This document shows, piece by piece, positions 26,901 through 37,341 of a DNA stretch of 64,000 nt. Origin of the DNA: Gemmatimonadota bacterium (GTDB lineage Bacteria; Gemmatimonadota; Gemmatimonadetes; Gemmatimonadales; Gemmatimonadaceae); assembly GCA_028287345.1 (NCBI GenBank), contig JAQBPV010000442.1, positions 1 to 64,000 of the forward strand, given 5' to 3'. The notes under the pieces are model-generated. The model made no database searches. It was not told the origin of the DNA and saw only the letters and a list, made by a program, of their open reading frames with translations. Position 1 is the stretch's first letter. Every line of letters begins with the position of its first letter. The position numbers were made by a program, and so were the translations under genes.

Positions 26901-27956
26901 CTACCCGCCGGCGTCGGCCGAGTTTCCGCTCGCCCCGAATGCATATGGCGGCCTCACCACGCCATCGTCGGTGATGATCGCCGTGATGAGCTCTGCGGGC
27001 GTGACGTCGAATGCGGGATTGTACACCGATGCCTTCGCTGGCATGAGCAACCTTCCATTCCACTCGCGCAGCTCGTCGCCGTCGCGATGTTCGATCGTGA
27101 TGTCGCACCCACTCGCGGTCTTGACGTCCACGGTCGACTTCGGCGCCGCGACGTAGAAGGGAATGTCGTGGTAGCGTGCCGCGAGGGCGAGCGCGTATGT
27201 CCCGATCTTGTTCGCCACATCCCCGTTGGCGGCAATGCGGTCCGCACCGACGATGACCAGGTCGATGGCGCCGCCGCGCATCAGTGACGCCGCCATACCA
27301 TCGGCGAGGACGGTGACGTCAATGCCCGCCTGCGTCAGCTCCCACGCGGTGAGGCGACTGCCCTGCAGCAGCGGACGCGTCTCATTGGCGAAGACGTGCA
27401 CCCGTTTCCCTTGCTCCTTCGCCAGATAGATCGGCGCGAGGGCTGTACCGATGCCACCAGTCGCCAGCGCGCCGGCGTTGCAGTGTGTCAACACGCTCGC
27501 CATCTCGGGAATGAGCTCGACGCCGTGCTCCCCGATGCGCCGGCACATGGCGCGGTCCTCCTCGAGAATCGCGGTCGCCCCTGCCCGAAGCGCGTCGAGG
27601 ATCTCTCGGGGGCGTCCCGGGGTAGTTCGAGCGATACCACACATCCGCTCCATCGCCCAGGGCAGGTTCACGGCCGTGGGGCGCACACCACCGATGCGAT
27701 CACACAGCGCTTCCGCCGCAGCAATGAACTGCTCGCGCGTGTCTTCCGTGAGACGCGAGAGTGCGACGACCAAACCCATCGCCCCAGCGATGCCGATGGC
27801 GGGTGCACCGCGGACGGACAGCGTGAGAATCGCGTCGCAGACGTCATCGACGGTGCGCAGCTCACGGCGCACGAGCTCGTTCGGAAGCTGCCGCTGGTCG
27901 ATGATCTCGACAGCGTCTCCTTCCCCCGACCACCGCACCGCCTCGACGACCGTCAT
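26901..27956 (-). CDS. mtnA: S-methyl-5-thioribose-1-phosphate isomerase
   Basis: DAILTLSVRGAPAIGIAGAMGLV, LTHCNAGALATGGIGTALAPIYLA, ETRPLLQGSRLTAWEL, VGADRIAANGDVANKIGTYALA. Confidence 0.95.
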   Translation of the reverse strand: MTVVEAVRWSGEGDAVEIIDQRQLPNELVRRELRTVDDVCDAILTLSVRGAPAIGIAGAMGLVVALSRLTEDTREQFIAAAEALCDRIGGVRPTAVNLPWAMERMCGIARTTPGRPREILDALRAGATAILEEDRAMCRRIGEHGVELIPEMASVLTHCNAGALATGGIGTALAPIYLAKEQGKRVHVFANETRPLLQGSRLTAWELTQAGIDVTVLADGMAASLMRGGAIDLVIVGADRIAANGDVANKIGTYALALAARYHDIPFYVAAPKSTVDVKTASGCDITIEHRDGDELREWNGRLLMPAKASVYNPAFDVTPAELITAIITDDGVVRPPYAFGASGNSADAGG

Positions 27957-28070
27957 ACTGGAAAGTTAGCCGACATCCTCACAACTTGGCTCAGGCACGG
28001 TTGCGCTCTCGTTCTTCGAAGTGTCGAACGTATTGCAACCTTTCTGCCTCTCATATTTCCCGACAACAAC

Positions 28071-30875
28071 ATGCGACTTCTCACGCGCCTCGCGGTGCTC
28101 CTCGTCACCGCGCTTCCTGTCGCGGCCCAATCCGTCGACCTGTCGGCGCGGCTTCCTCTCGATACGGCCGTCCTTCGCGGACAGTTGCCCAACGGCGTGC
28201 ACTACCTGATCCGCCGCAATGCGCTGCCACTCAAGCGCGCGGAGCTGCGACTCGTCGTGAATGCCGGCTCCATCCTCGAGGATGACGCGCAGCGCGGCGT
28301 CGCGCACTTCGTGGAGCACATGGCCTTCAACGGCACGAAGCGTTTTCCGAAGGCCGACATCGTGAACTTCCTCGAGCGCTCCGGTGGCCGGTTCGGGGCT
28401 GACCTCAACGCCTACACGTCGTTCGACGAGACCGTCTATCAGCTGCAGATCCCGACCGACACCGCGCGACTCGTCAACACGGCGCTCGACATCCTCGAGG
28501 ATTGGGCACACGACATCACCTTCGATCCCGCGGAGCTGAAGAAGGAGCGCGGCGTCGTCATCGAGGAGTGGCGCACTGGGCTCAGCGCCGAAACGCGCGT
28601 GCAGAACAAGCAGTTCCCCGTGATGCTGCACGGCTCCAAGTACGCGACGCGTCTTCCCATCGGCACGAAGGAGAATCTCGAAAAGTTTCCTGCGACGCTG
28701 GCGCAGAAGTTCTATCGCGACTGGTATCGTCCCGAGCTGATGACGGTCGTCGCGGTGGGTGACTTCGACGTCAAGGAGATGGAAGCGTCCATCCGCGAGC
28801 GGTTCGCGCGCATTCCCGCCTCCGTCAATCCGAAGCCGCGCGCGTACTCCAACGTGCCGAATCACCCGGAGACGCTCGTCTCCATCGAGACCGACAAGGA
28901 GTACCCGAACTCCTCGGTTACGCTGATGTGGCTCAGGGAGCGCGACAGCACGCGCACCGTTGCCGACATGCGGCGGCAATTCATCTCGTCGCTCTACGAC
29001 GGCATGGTCAACGCCCGCTTCGGTGAGCTCTCGCAGCGGCCCGACGCGCCGTTTGCCTATGCCGGATCGGGACGCGGCTCGTTCGTTCGCACGAAGGATG
29101 TCTACCAGCTCTATGCCGGTGTGAAGGAAAGCGGCTTCGAGAGCGCAGCTGAGGCGCTGCTCGCCGAAGCAGAGCGCATCACGCGATTCGGCTTCACGCA
29201 GACGGAGCTCGATCGTCTCCGCACCAACTACCTGCGCAGCCTCGAGCAGATGTATGCAGAGCGCACGAAGACCAACTCGTCGGCGTTCGCGGGTCAGTAC
29301 GCCAACGCCGCGCTGACAGGTGCGCCGATCATCGGCATTGCGAACCAGCAGGCGCTGGCGAAACAGCTGTTGCCCACGATCACGCTCGCCGAGGTGAATG
29401 CGCTGGCGAAGTCGTCGTTCACGGCGAGCAATCGCGTGGTCCTCGTTGCGGCGCCGGCGAAAGCCGAAGTGAAGGTGCCCACGAGCAGGGCAATGCTCGC
29501 CGTATTCGACAAGGCGAAGGGTTCGAAGCTCACCGCGTTCGTCGACTCGACCTCCGATTCGCCGCTCGTGCCGACGCCACCAACCCCGGGAAAGGTCGTT
29601 TCCGAGCGCACCATCGACGGTACCGACATCATCGAATGGAAGCTGTCGAACGGTGCGCGCATGTTGCTGAAGCCGACCGACTTCAAGGAAGACGAGGTGC
29701 TGTTCTCGGCCAACAGCCCGGGCGGTGCGTCGCTGGTATCGGACAAGGACGTCATCAACGCGGACTTGAGCAGCATCATCATGTCGATCGGCGGCGTCGG
29801 TGATTTCAACCAGATCACGCTCGGCAAGAAGCTGACGGGCAAGCGCGCCGGCGCACGGGCGGCGCTGTTCGAGAGCGCGGAGACGCTCAGTGGCTCGGCG
29901 TCGGTGAAGGACATCGAGACGATGTTCCAGCTCGTGTGGCTCCGCGTGACACAACCACGGGTCGACTCGAGCGCGTTCGTCGCGTTCAAGAACCAGATGC
30001 GCTCGGTGATGGCGAACCAGCGGAACACGCCCGAGGCCGTGTTCGAGGACACGATCACCGTCACGATGGCGCAGCATCATCCGCGCGTCTACATCGTCTC
30101 GCCGGAGCTTCTCGATTCTGTCGATCTTCGGCGCGCACTTGCGATATACCGTGAGCGGTATGCCGACGGCGGCGCGTTCACGTTCTTCCTCGTCGGCAGC
30201 TTCAAGCCGGATTCGGTGCGACCGTTGGTCGAGCGCTACATCGCTTCCCTTCCGTCATTGAATCGCAACGAGAAGGCGCGCGACGTGGGAATTCGTCCAC
30301 CCGCCGGCGTGGTGGAAAGGACGGTGCGCATGGGCGTCGAGGCAAAGGCGCAGACGCAGCTCGTCTTCACCGGCGAGTGCAAGTACAGCTACGAGAACCG
30401 CGTCGTACTCGGTGCGCTGCGCGACCTGCTCGACATCCGGCTGCGCGAAGCACTGCGCGAGGACAAGGGCGGCACGTATGGCGTGAGCGTCGGTGGATCG
30501 TGTCACCGCGTGCCGAGGGAGCACTACGAGATCAACCTGTCGTTCGGCAGTGCTCCGGAGCGAGTGGACGAGTTGGTGAAGGAGGTGTTCGCGGTGATCG
30601 ACAGCGTGAAGGCAGGCATCGTGAGCGACTCGAATCTCATCAAGGTGAAGGAGATTCCGCTGCGCTCGCACGAGACAGCCCTTCGCCAGAACGGTGCGTG
30701 GATCTCCGCCATGGCCGACGCGGATGAAGACGGCCGCGACCAGCGTGACTTCCTGAGACTCCCGGAGCTCATCAACGGCGTGACGCGTGAGAAACTGCGC
30801 GACGCAGCGCGGCTGTATCTGCGCAAGGATCAGTATGCGCGTTTCACATTGCTTCCTGCTGCAAAGACAAAATAA
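28071..30875 (+). CDS. M16 family zinc peptidase (PqqL/pitrilysin-like, two-domain)
   Basis: HFVEHMAFNGTKRF (HxxEH) after a signal peptide MRLLTRLAVLLVTALPVAAQ. ORF track start at 27396 is overextended. Confidence 0.92.
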   Translation: MRLLTRLAVLLVTALPVAAQSVDLSARLPLDTAVLRGQLPNGVHYLIRRNALPLKRAELRLVVNAGSILEDDAQRGVAHFVEHMAFNGTKRFPKADIVNFLERSGGRFGADLNAYTSFDETVYQLQIPTDTARLVNTALDILEDWAHDITFDPAELKKERGVVIEEWRTGLSAETRVQNKQFPVMLHGSKYATRLPIGTKENLEKFPATLAQKFYRDWYRPELMTVVAVGDFDVKEMEASIRERFARIPASVNPKPRAYSNVPNHPETLVSIETDKEYPNSSVTLMWLRERDSTRTVADMRRQFISSLYDGMVNARFGELSQRPDAPFAYAGSGRGSFVRTKDVYQLYAGVKESGFESAAEALLAEAERITRFGFTQTELDRLRTNYLRSLEQMYAERTKTNSSAFAGQYANAALTGAPIIGIANQQALAKQLLPTITLAEVNALAKSSFTASNRVVLVAAPAKAEVKVPTSRAMLAVFDKAKGSKLTAFVDSTSDSPLVPTPPTPGKVVSERTIDGTDIIEWKLSNGARMLLKPTDFKEDEVLFSANSPGGASLVSDKDVINADLSSIIMSIGGVGDFNQITLGKKLTGKRAGARAALFESAETLSGSASVKDIETMFQLVWLRVTQPRVDSSAFVAFKNQMRSVMANQRNTPEAVFEDTITVTMAQHHPRVYIVSPELLDSVDLRRALAIYRERYADGGAFTFFLVGSFKPDSVRPLVERYIASLPSLNRNEKARDVGIRPPAGVVERTVRMGVEAKAQTQLVFTGECKYSYENRVVLGALRDLLDIRLREALREDKGGTYGVSVGGSCHRVPREHYEINLSFGSAPERVDELVKEVFAVIDSVKAGIVSDSNLIKVKEIPLRSHETALRQNGAWISAMADADEDGRDQRDFLRLPELINGVTREKLRDAARLYLRKDQYARFTLLPAAKTK

Positions 30876-30914
30876 GCTGTCGCCTCGAGCACTACGGCCT
30901 TACTGCAGCTGCTC

Positions 30915-32717
30915 TTACTGACGCATCGCGCCGTGGAGCGCTGCGCGACGAGAGAGCAGCGCAGAGTCCGCCGCGCTGTGCTTGAGCCCCACCGCGTACG
31001 CCGAGTCAGCGGCCGCCGGCCGGCCCAGCTGCTCCAGCGCAACGCCCAGGAACAGCGCAGCCACCGACGCCGACTCCGAATGCAGTAGTGATGACGCTGC
31101 GCGGACCACCGCTTCCGGACCGGCCGCGCGTCCCACCGCATCGAGATACAGCGCAATGAAGCCAGGTTCCGCGCGCGCGTCGCCGTCCTTGAGCAACGGC
31201 GCCAGTGTATTCGCCGCCGGCCCGAATCTTCCCGCCGAGTACATCGCCTGGCCGACCTCGAACCGCAGTTGTCGATCGGCCGGCGCCATCGCGAACGCAC
31301 GCTCGAGCAACTCGAGCGCGCGTGCCGTGTCGCCTCGAGCGCGCGCGTCCATGCCGAGCAGCTTGTAGCTCAGATGCTCACTCGGCTGCGACTCGGCCAA
31401 TCGCAACCAGAGCGAGCGATGGCTGGTCCACGCGATCGCGTAGTGCGTGCCGACGAGCATCGCGCGTCCGATCACGATCGCGATGATCACCGTCGCCAGC
31501 CGTCGGCCGAACTGCGGCAGACTGTCGAGCCCCCACGCGATGGCGAAGGCGACGCCGACCGTCGCGCCGAACAGCGTGCGATCGGAAAGGATCTGTCCCG
31601 TGGCCGCCAGGAGGTTGGACGCCGGAAAGTACGTCAGCATCACCCACCCCAATGCGACGAGCGGCCGGCGATCGCCGCGGCGAGCGACCGCGATACAGAT
31701 CGTCGCCAGCGCGATGACGATGGCGCCGCTGAGCAGCGCGAGTCCCGAACGGTGCGCAGGAAAGATGCTCGGCCCATAAAAGGGAGAGAGTCCCGTCGGC
31801 CACACCAGCATGCCGACGATGCGCGGCCACAGCGACAGCATCGCTGTCACACGCTCGGAGCCGGAGAGTGAGCTCAATCCCTGCGCTGCAATGGAGCCAT
31901 GCGACACCGGCGCGCCGAGGACGACCACGCGTGCCATCAACACGATCCCTACACCGACGAGCGCAGCGAGCCAGGCGCGCACGTTTCGCTGCACGAAGCG
32001 GCCGAGTGCCTCCGGCTGCCCATTGCGTCGCCAGCCCCACACGGTAAGAGCGGCGAGCGGCACGGACAGTAAACCCGATTCCTTCGCGCCGATCGCCGCT
32101 GCGGCGAGCAGGCCGATGCCCATTGCGCGCAGCCAGTCGCGTCGCTTGTCGCCTGGCGTCGGCTGGAATGAACCAATCGCCCAGACGAGTGCGACGGTAC
32201 AGATCACCATCACCAATTCGGAGCTGTTCGCGACGCTCGCAATGGCCTCGACGTGAAGCGGCTGTGTAGCGAACCACGCCGCACCCACCAGCGCCGCACC
32301 AGCCCCGACGCCTCGGCGCAGCATCCACCACACGCCCAGCGCGGCGATGGCGGCGAGCACCAGCGCGTACAAGTGCATCGCGCGCGCGGAGCCGCCGGTG
32401 AGATTCCACACCGTGGCCAACAGCGCCATGTGCAGCGGACGATAGAGGCCGAGTGCGTCGACGCCTTCCGTCGGCCAGTAGGGCTGCGACCATACATGAA
32501 CGATGGCGCCCCATCCGCGCAGGAACACGTTGTCGCGAATGATCGTCGTGTCGTCATAGACGAACGGCGCGCGCAGCGTCGGGAGCAACGGGCCGATCGC
32601 GAGAATGGCAAGCGCGAGCGCCGCACCAAGTCTTCGTCGCGCCGACGCGCCGCCTCCTGCTGCAGGCGGCGAGGCCGTGCGCGGCTCGGAGTCGGTGTCA
32701 CGCGAGGAGTGAGTCAC
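30915..32717 (-). CDS. Polytopic membrane protein with C-terminal TPR region, TMTC/GT-C-like
   Basis: APFVYDDTTIIRDNVFLRGWG, YRPLHMALLATVWNL, multiple TMs, C-terminal TPR-like repeats (ARGDTARALELLERAFAMAP). Confidence 0.75.
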   Translation of the reverse strand: MTHSSRDTDSEPRTASPPAAGGGASARRRLGAALALAILAIGPLLPTLRAPFVYDDTTIIRDNVFLRGWGAIVHVWSQPYWPTEGVDALGLYRPLHMALLATVWNLTGGSARAMHLYALVLAAIAALGVWWMLRRGVGAGAALVGAAWFATQPLHVEAIASVANSSELVMVICTVALVWAIGSFQPTPGDKRRDWLRAMGIGLLAAAAIGAKESGLLSVPLAALTVWGWRRNGQPEALGRFVQRNVRAWLAALVGVGIVLMARVVVLGAPVSHGSIAAQGLSSLSGSERVTAMLSLWPRIVGMLVWPTGLSPFYGPSIFPAHRSGLALLSGAIVIALATICIAVARRGDRRPLVALGWVMLTYFPASNLLAATGQILSDRTLFGATVGVAFAIAWGLDSLPQFGRRLATVIIAIVIGRAMLVGTHYAIAWTSHRSLWLRLAESQPSEHLSYKLLGMDARARGDTARALELLERAFAMAPADRQLRFEVGQAMYSAGRFGPAANTLAPLLKDGDARAEPGFIALYLDAVGRAAGPEAVVRAASSLLHSESASVAALFLGVALEQLGRPAAADSAYAVGLKHSAADSALLSRRAALHGAMRQ

Positions 32718-32856
32718 TAAGCGTGAAGGTAGCCGTCCTCAGCCAGTGAAGCCATCGAGACCGCTAACGGTGGCACGCAACTTTAGGTGAATTGGCGGGG
32801 GGTGAATCGCTGCTTTGTCATGAGAAACCCAGTGGGAGAATTCCTTGCGATTGGCC

Positions 32857-33768
32857 ATGTGGCTCGGCTGCGGCATCGCGATGATCGTGCTCGTATCGTC
32901 CTGCGGAGACGCTCAGTCGCCAACGACGGGCTCGGCGCGAATGTCGGCATTTTCATCGTCGGACACCGCGACGCCGCCCTACGTCGGCGTGGACGCACGC
33001 GGCGTTCCTCACTATGCGCGCGTGACTCTCTCCGACGACGATCGCCAACTTCTTCGCAAGGTCTACGGCGTGGAGGACCCCGGCCGGCTTTACGTTTCTG
33101 ATTCGTCGGAGGATAGGCTCCTCAAGTACGACACGCAGATCAAGCGCTGCCAGACATGCTACGTGAACTCGTACCGGATCGGCTTCCACTCCGTGCGCCG
33201 TCCGGGCGAGACGTGGGAAGCGCTGGAACGCCGAGTGCGCAGCATGCGACTCGCCGATTTCCCGCCCTCGGCGCGCATGGCGACGACCTCCATCCGCGCG
33301 CTCGATCCCGCAGTGTCCGCCAGATTCGACAGCCTCCTTTCCGAAGGGCGACGCCTCGGCTTCGTGCTGCATGTCGCCGACACCTATCGCTCTCCCGAGC
33401 GCGAGGCGTACCTCATGTGGAAGGGAGGTGGGCGCACGCATACGCTGACATCTCTCCATTCCTACGGTCGCGCGATCGATGTCGTCGTCGGAGACGGAAA
33501 CACCAGGCACGCGTCCACCCGCCAACACTGGATCGCGTTTCGACGTTGGGTCACCAGTTACGATGGCCATGACTTTCGCGTGCTCGGCACTCCCGAGCGG
33601 ACATGGGATTGGGGTCACATCGAGTTGCCCGGCGCGGATATCGGTTTGCCCACCATCCAGGCGGCAATCGCTCGCGCGCGACGCTGTCAAAGCGGCGTTA
33701 CCGGAGAGACGCCATGCGACTTTCCTCCGCACCTCGACCCGTCCGTTGCCGTCCGGCCCTCACCTTAG
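32857..33768 (+). CDS. Lipoprotein with M15/VanY-like (D-Ala-D-Ala carboxypeptidase-like) domain
   Basis: Lipobox-like MIVLVSSC; HTLTSLHSYGRAIDVVVGDG and DWGHIELPG match the SxHxxGxAxD...H pattern. Confidence 0.75.
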   Translation: MWLGCGIAMIVLVSSCGDAQSPTTGSARMSAFSSSDTATPPYVGVDARGVPHYARVTLSDDDRQLLRKVYGVEDPGRLYVSDSSEDRLLKYDTQIKRCQTCYVNSYRIGFHSVRRPGETWEALERRVRSMRLADFPPSARMATTSIRALDPAVSARFDSLLSEGRRLGFVLHVADTYRSPEREAYLMWKGGGRTHTLTSLHSYGRAIDVVVGDGNTRHASTRQHWIAFRRWVTSYDGHDFRVLGTPERTWDWGHIELPGADIGLPTIQAAIARARRCQSGVTGETPCDFPPHLDPSVAVRPSP

Positions 33769-34766
33769 GCGCGCGTGCGTTTCCGTCGTTCGGGAAAGTG
33801 CGCGTCGAGGAAGCGGATCAGCGCTCGCTCCTCCGGCGAGTGCGCATACACGTCCGCACGTGACGCATAACTCGCCGGAAGCTTGATCGTCTCGCCATCA
33901 TCCACATAGCGCGCAATGACCATCGGATGCACGTACGATGATCGACAGATGGCCGGCGTGTTTCCCAACTCGGATGCCACGAGCCGCATCGTCGTGGCGA
34001 CGTTGCGCTTCGCCTCGGTCGGCGAGTCCGCCGGCCCCAACTCGGCCAGCACCGTCGCGGCGCGCAGCGTGCCGCCCCACGTACGAAAGTCCTTCGCGCT
34101 GTAATCGACGCCCAACGTCTCGTGGAGGTATGCGTTGACATCGCGCGAAGTGAGGTCGCGCCACTTACGGCCGTCCTGATAGCGGAAGAGGCGCGCTCCT
34201 GGCATGGTCATGTAGCGCTTCACGAGCCGTGTCAGCTCCCGATTGGCGACCACTTGCCGCTGCTTGATCGACTTCTTGCCCACGTAGTTGAAGACCGCTC
34301 GGCCGTCGGCGACCTGTACGTGGCGCTTGCGCAGCGTCGCGATGCCGAAGGTCTTGTTCTCCGTCGCGTACTTCTCGCTGCCGATGCGAAAGAAGCTCTC
34401 GCTGATGAGGCGCACGACTGCGGCCGCCGCCGCGCGGCGCGACGGGGTCCGCGATGCCGCATGCGTGCGGATGCGCTTCCGCAATTCCGGAAGCTCCTTC
34501 GCCATCTCGCGCACTCGATAGTACTTGCGCAGTTGTCCGCGCTCTACGGCGCGCGTGTGGTAGCGATACTGCTTTCGCCCCTTCGCATCGAGCCCCCATG
34601 CCTGCACCTCGGCGCTCGCGCTCGCGGCGATGTGTACGTTCGTCCACGCTGGCGGTACGGCGAGCAGGCGAATACGCTCGAGCGTTCGTTCGTCACGCAC
34701 TGGCTTGTCGTTTCGGGCATATCGAAATCTCGTCTTGCCACCTTCACGCGTGATCCATTCTGCCAT
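33765..34766 (-). CDS. DNA topoisomerase IB
   Basis: PPAWTNVHIAASASAEVQAWGLDAKGRKQYRYH, FGIATLRKRHVQV, FNYVGKKSIKQRQVV, CRSSYVHPMVIARY (catalytic Tyr region). Confidence 0.92.
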   Translation of the reverse strand: MAEWITREGGKTRFRYARNDKPVRDERTLERIRLLAVPPAWTNVHIAASASAEVQAWGLDAKGRKQYRYHTRAVERGQLRKYYRVREMAKELPELRKRIRTHAASRTPSRRAAAAAVVRLISESFFRIGSEKYATENKTFGIATLRKRHVQVADGRAVFNYVGKKSIKQRQVVANRELTRLVKRYMTMPGARLFRYQDGRKWRDLTSRDVNAYLHETLGVDYSAKDFRTWGGTLRAATVLAELGPADSPTEAKRNVATTMRLVASELGNTPAICRSSYVHPMVIARYVDDGETIKLPASYASRADVYAHSPEERALIRFLDAHFPERRKRTRA

Positions 34767-35053
34767 GGCGGGCTGGAGGGCAAGTTGTGGTCCGTTTGGT
34801 ATCTTCCAGTCAGACTGGCTTCCGCCTGTCAGGCTTCACTCTCAACCAACCGACAGCAACACCAACAGCAACTGACTGACTTGAATTCTTGAATTTTTGG
34901 AATTTGATCTCTGTTGCGCAGCGTTGATGAGCGCCCGACGCAGTGCTGACGCAGTCAATTCCCATAATTCTTTTTCAATACTTTGAAATTCTAGTCCTTC
35001 TTGTTTCCTGTTCGTTGGTCTGAGTGAACTACCAGCGGCAACGAACCGTCCCG

Positions 35054-35851
35054 ATGCCCTCGATAGCACCAATGTCCTACGCGCTTCTCACGTTCCAGGT
35101 CGCAGACCGGATCGCCACGATAACGGTGAACCGGCCAGACAAGCTGAACGCGCTCAACGACGCACTGATGGCGGAGCTCGGACTCGCCATGGCCGAAGCC
35201 GTCGCGCGATCGGATGTCCGCGCCGTGTTGCTCACTGGCGCGGGCCGAGCGTTCGTTGCGGGCGCTGACATCGGTGAGCTCGTGGACCAGACGGCGGTGG
35301 AAGGGAAGGCGCGCGCCGAGCGCGGACAGCGGACGTTTCGGCAGTTCGAGACGTCCCCGAAGCCGACGCTCGCTGCGGTGAACGGTTTCGCGCTCGGGGG
35401 CGGCTGCGAGCTCGCGATGGCGTGCCACATTCGCATCGCGTCGGAGAAGGCGAGGTTCGGCCAGCCCGAAGTGAAGCTTGGGATCGTGCCTGGGTACGGC
35501 GGTTCGCAGCGACTGCCTCGGCTCGTCGGCAAGGGTCGCGCGCTCGAGCTGCTGCTCACCGGCGACATGATCGACGCAACGGAGGCGCACCGCATCGGAC
35601 TGGTGAATCGCGTCGTGAGCGCCGAGTCGCTCATCGAGACGTCGCGCGCGATGCTCACGACGATGCTCGCGCATGGTCCACTCGCCATCGCGCAGTGTAT
35701 CGAGGCAGTCGATCGCGGGTTGGACATGGGGCTCGACGACGCGATCGCCCTCGAGGCGTCGTACTTCGGAATGCTGTCCGCGACCGCCGACAAGGCGGAA
35801 GGTATGCGCGCCTTCCTCGAAAAGCGCGCCGCGACATTCACGGGAACTTGA
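35054..35851 (+). CDS. Enoyl-CoA hydratase/isomerase family protein
   Basis: AGRAFVAGADIGEL, ALGGGCELAMACHIRIAS, FGQPEVKLGIVPGYGGSQRLPRLVG. Confidence 0.92.
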   Translation: MPSIAPMSYALLTFQVADRIATITVNRPDKLNALNDALMAELGLAMAEAVARSDVRAVLLTGAGRAFVAGADIGELVDQTAVEGKARAERGQRTFRQFETSPKPTLAAVNGFALGGGCELAMACHIRIASEKARFGQPEVKLGIVPGYGGSQRLPRLVGKGRALELLLTGDMIDATEAHRIGLVNRVVSAESLIETSRAMLTTMLAHGPLAIAQCIEAVDRGLDMGLDDAIALEASYFGMLSATADKAEGMRAFLEKRAATFTGT

Positions 35852-37020
35852 TGACTACGGCGGACGCTCGCGTCGTACTGCGATCGCTCGCGCTGCGGGA
35901 CTTTCGCAACCTGGCTCGGCTCGATCTCTCCTTTCCGCACGCCGGTGTCGTCGTCATCGGCGACAATGGTCAGGGGAAGACGAACCTCCTCGAGGCGATT
36001 TACTACCTGCATCTCCTCCGCTCCGTGCGCGGCGCGCGCGACGTCGACATCGTGCGATTTGGCGCGCCGGGCTTTCACATCGCCGCGCGTGCCGACGGTG
36101 GCGTCAATCACGAGATCTCCGCGGGCTTCGAGCGTCAGGGCAAGCGCAAGCGCGTGAAGCTCGGCGGTTCCGAGCCGCAGCGTCTGAGCGACGCTCTGGG
36201 CGCCCTGCCCTGTGTGCTCTTCTCACCGGCCGACGTCGACCTCGTGGCTGGAGCACCCACGGCGCGGCGAAGGTATCTCGACATCCTGCTCGCGCTCTCG
36301 TCCCGCCCATACCTCTCGGCGCTGCAGCGCTATCGCCACGCGCTGGCGCAGCGCAATGCCGCGCTGCGCGACGCCATGAAGTCGGGCGGTAGCAAAGCGG
36401 AGCAACGCATCGCCGTCTGGGAGGCGCCACTCGCCGAACATGGTGCCGTGTTGTGGCTGGAGCGCGTGATGTGGGCCGAGCAGGCCGCGCCGAGATTTGC
36501 GACGGTGTGCGAGGCGATTGGTGAGCAGACCGAGGTATCGATGCGCTATGCGTCGTCGCTCGAACCGGCGACGCGTACGCTCGAGGATGTGAAGAGTGCG
36601 TTGGCGCGCGGGCTCGAGGAGCGTCGTCAGCTCGATGTGCGGCGATGCATCACGCACACCGGCCCGCATCGCGATGATCTCGCGCTGCTGCTGGGCGGCC
36701 GCGAGCTGCGGGCATTCGGGTCGGCGGGTCAGCAGCGCACGGGCGCGATTGCGCTGCGGTTGCTCGAGGGCGAGACGCTGCGCGAGCGATTGGGCGTCGC
36801 GCCGATGTTGTTGCTCGACGATCCGTTCGCTGAGCTCGACGTACATCGTTCGTCGCGGATTCTCGAGCTGCTCGGCGGGCAGGCCATGGGGCAGACAGTG
36901 CTGACGGTTCCCAGGGAAAGTGACATTCCGCCGGCGCTGACGCAGCTGTCGCGGTGGCGGATCGCCGAGGGTGTGATCACGGCAGACGTGGCGGATGACG
37001 TCCATGCGGGTGCCGCGTGA
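35851..37020 (+). CDS. recF: DNA replication and repair protein RecF
   Basis: LRDFRNLARLDLSFPHAGVVVIGDNGQGKTNLLEAIYYLHLLRSVRG (Walker A), PMLLLDDPFAELD (Walker B). ATG shares its A with the upstream TGA. Confidence 0.95.
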   Translation: MTTADARVVLRSLALRDFRNLARLDLSFPHAGVVVIGDNGQGKTNLLEAIYYLHLLRSVRGARDVDIVRFGAPGFHIAARADGGVNHEISAGFERQGKRKRVKLGGSEPQRLSDALGALPCVLFSPADVDLVAGAPTARRRYLDILLALSSRPYLSALQRYRHALAQRNAALRDAMKSGGSKAEQRIAVWEAPLAEHGAVLWLERVMWAEQAAPRFATVCEAIGEQTEVSMRYASSLEPATRTLEDVKSALARGLEERRQLDVRRCITHTGPHRDDLALLLGGRELRAFGSAGQQRTGAIALRLLEGETLRERLGVAPMLLLDDPFAELDVHRSSRILELLGGQAMGQTVLTVPRESDIPPALTQLSRWRIAEGVITADVADDVHAGAA

Positions 37021-37328
37021 GTCCCGCCAAGAAGAAGCCTGCCGCGCTTGGTGACGTGCTCGCCGGTGTGCTGCAGAAAGCGGGCATTGCGGCGCGCGTC
37101 GAGCAGGCGGGGATCATTCCCGAGTGGGCCGCGCTGGTGGGGGAGCAGATCGCGCGCGTGACGGAGCCACAGTCGATTGCGGCAGACGGTACGCTGTTCG
37201 TGCATGTGACGACGAACGCGTGGATGATGGAGTTATCGCTGATGGAACCCGAGCTGTTGCGTGCGCTGAATGCGAAGCCGGGGCGGATCGCGGTGAAGAA
37301 GATTCGGTGGCTGATACGGCGCGGGTAA
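37017..37328 (+). CDS. DUF721/DciA-like protein
   Basis: Short protein with EWAALVGEQIARVTEPQSIAADGTLFVHVTTNAWMMEL; GTG start overlaps the recF stop; located between recF and gyrB. Confidence 0.8.
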   Translation: MSPAKKKPAALGDVLAGVLQKAGIAARVEQAGIIPEWAALVGEQIARVTEPQSIAADGTLFVHVTTNAWMMELSLMEPELLRALNAKPGRIAVKKIRWLIRRG

Positions 37329-37341
37329 CAAGGCAAACAGA

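Noticed and set aside
27396-28070. N-terminal extension of the M16 ORF
   Set aside because: Overlaps mtnA antisense; a clear signal peptide begins at 28071.
27966-30080. 704-aa minus-strand ORF
   Set aside because: Antisense to the M16 peptidase, which has HxxEH and a signal peptide; shadow frame.
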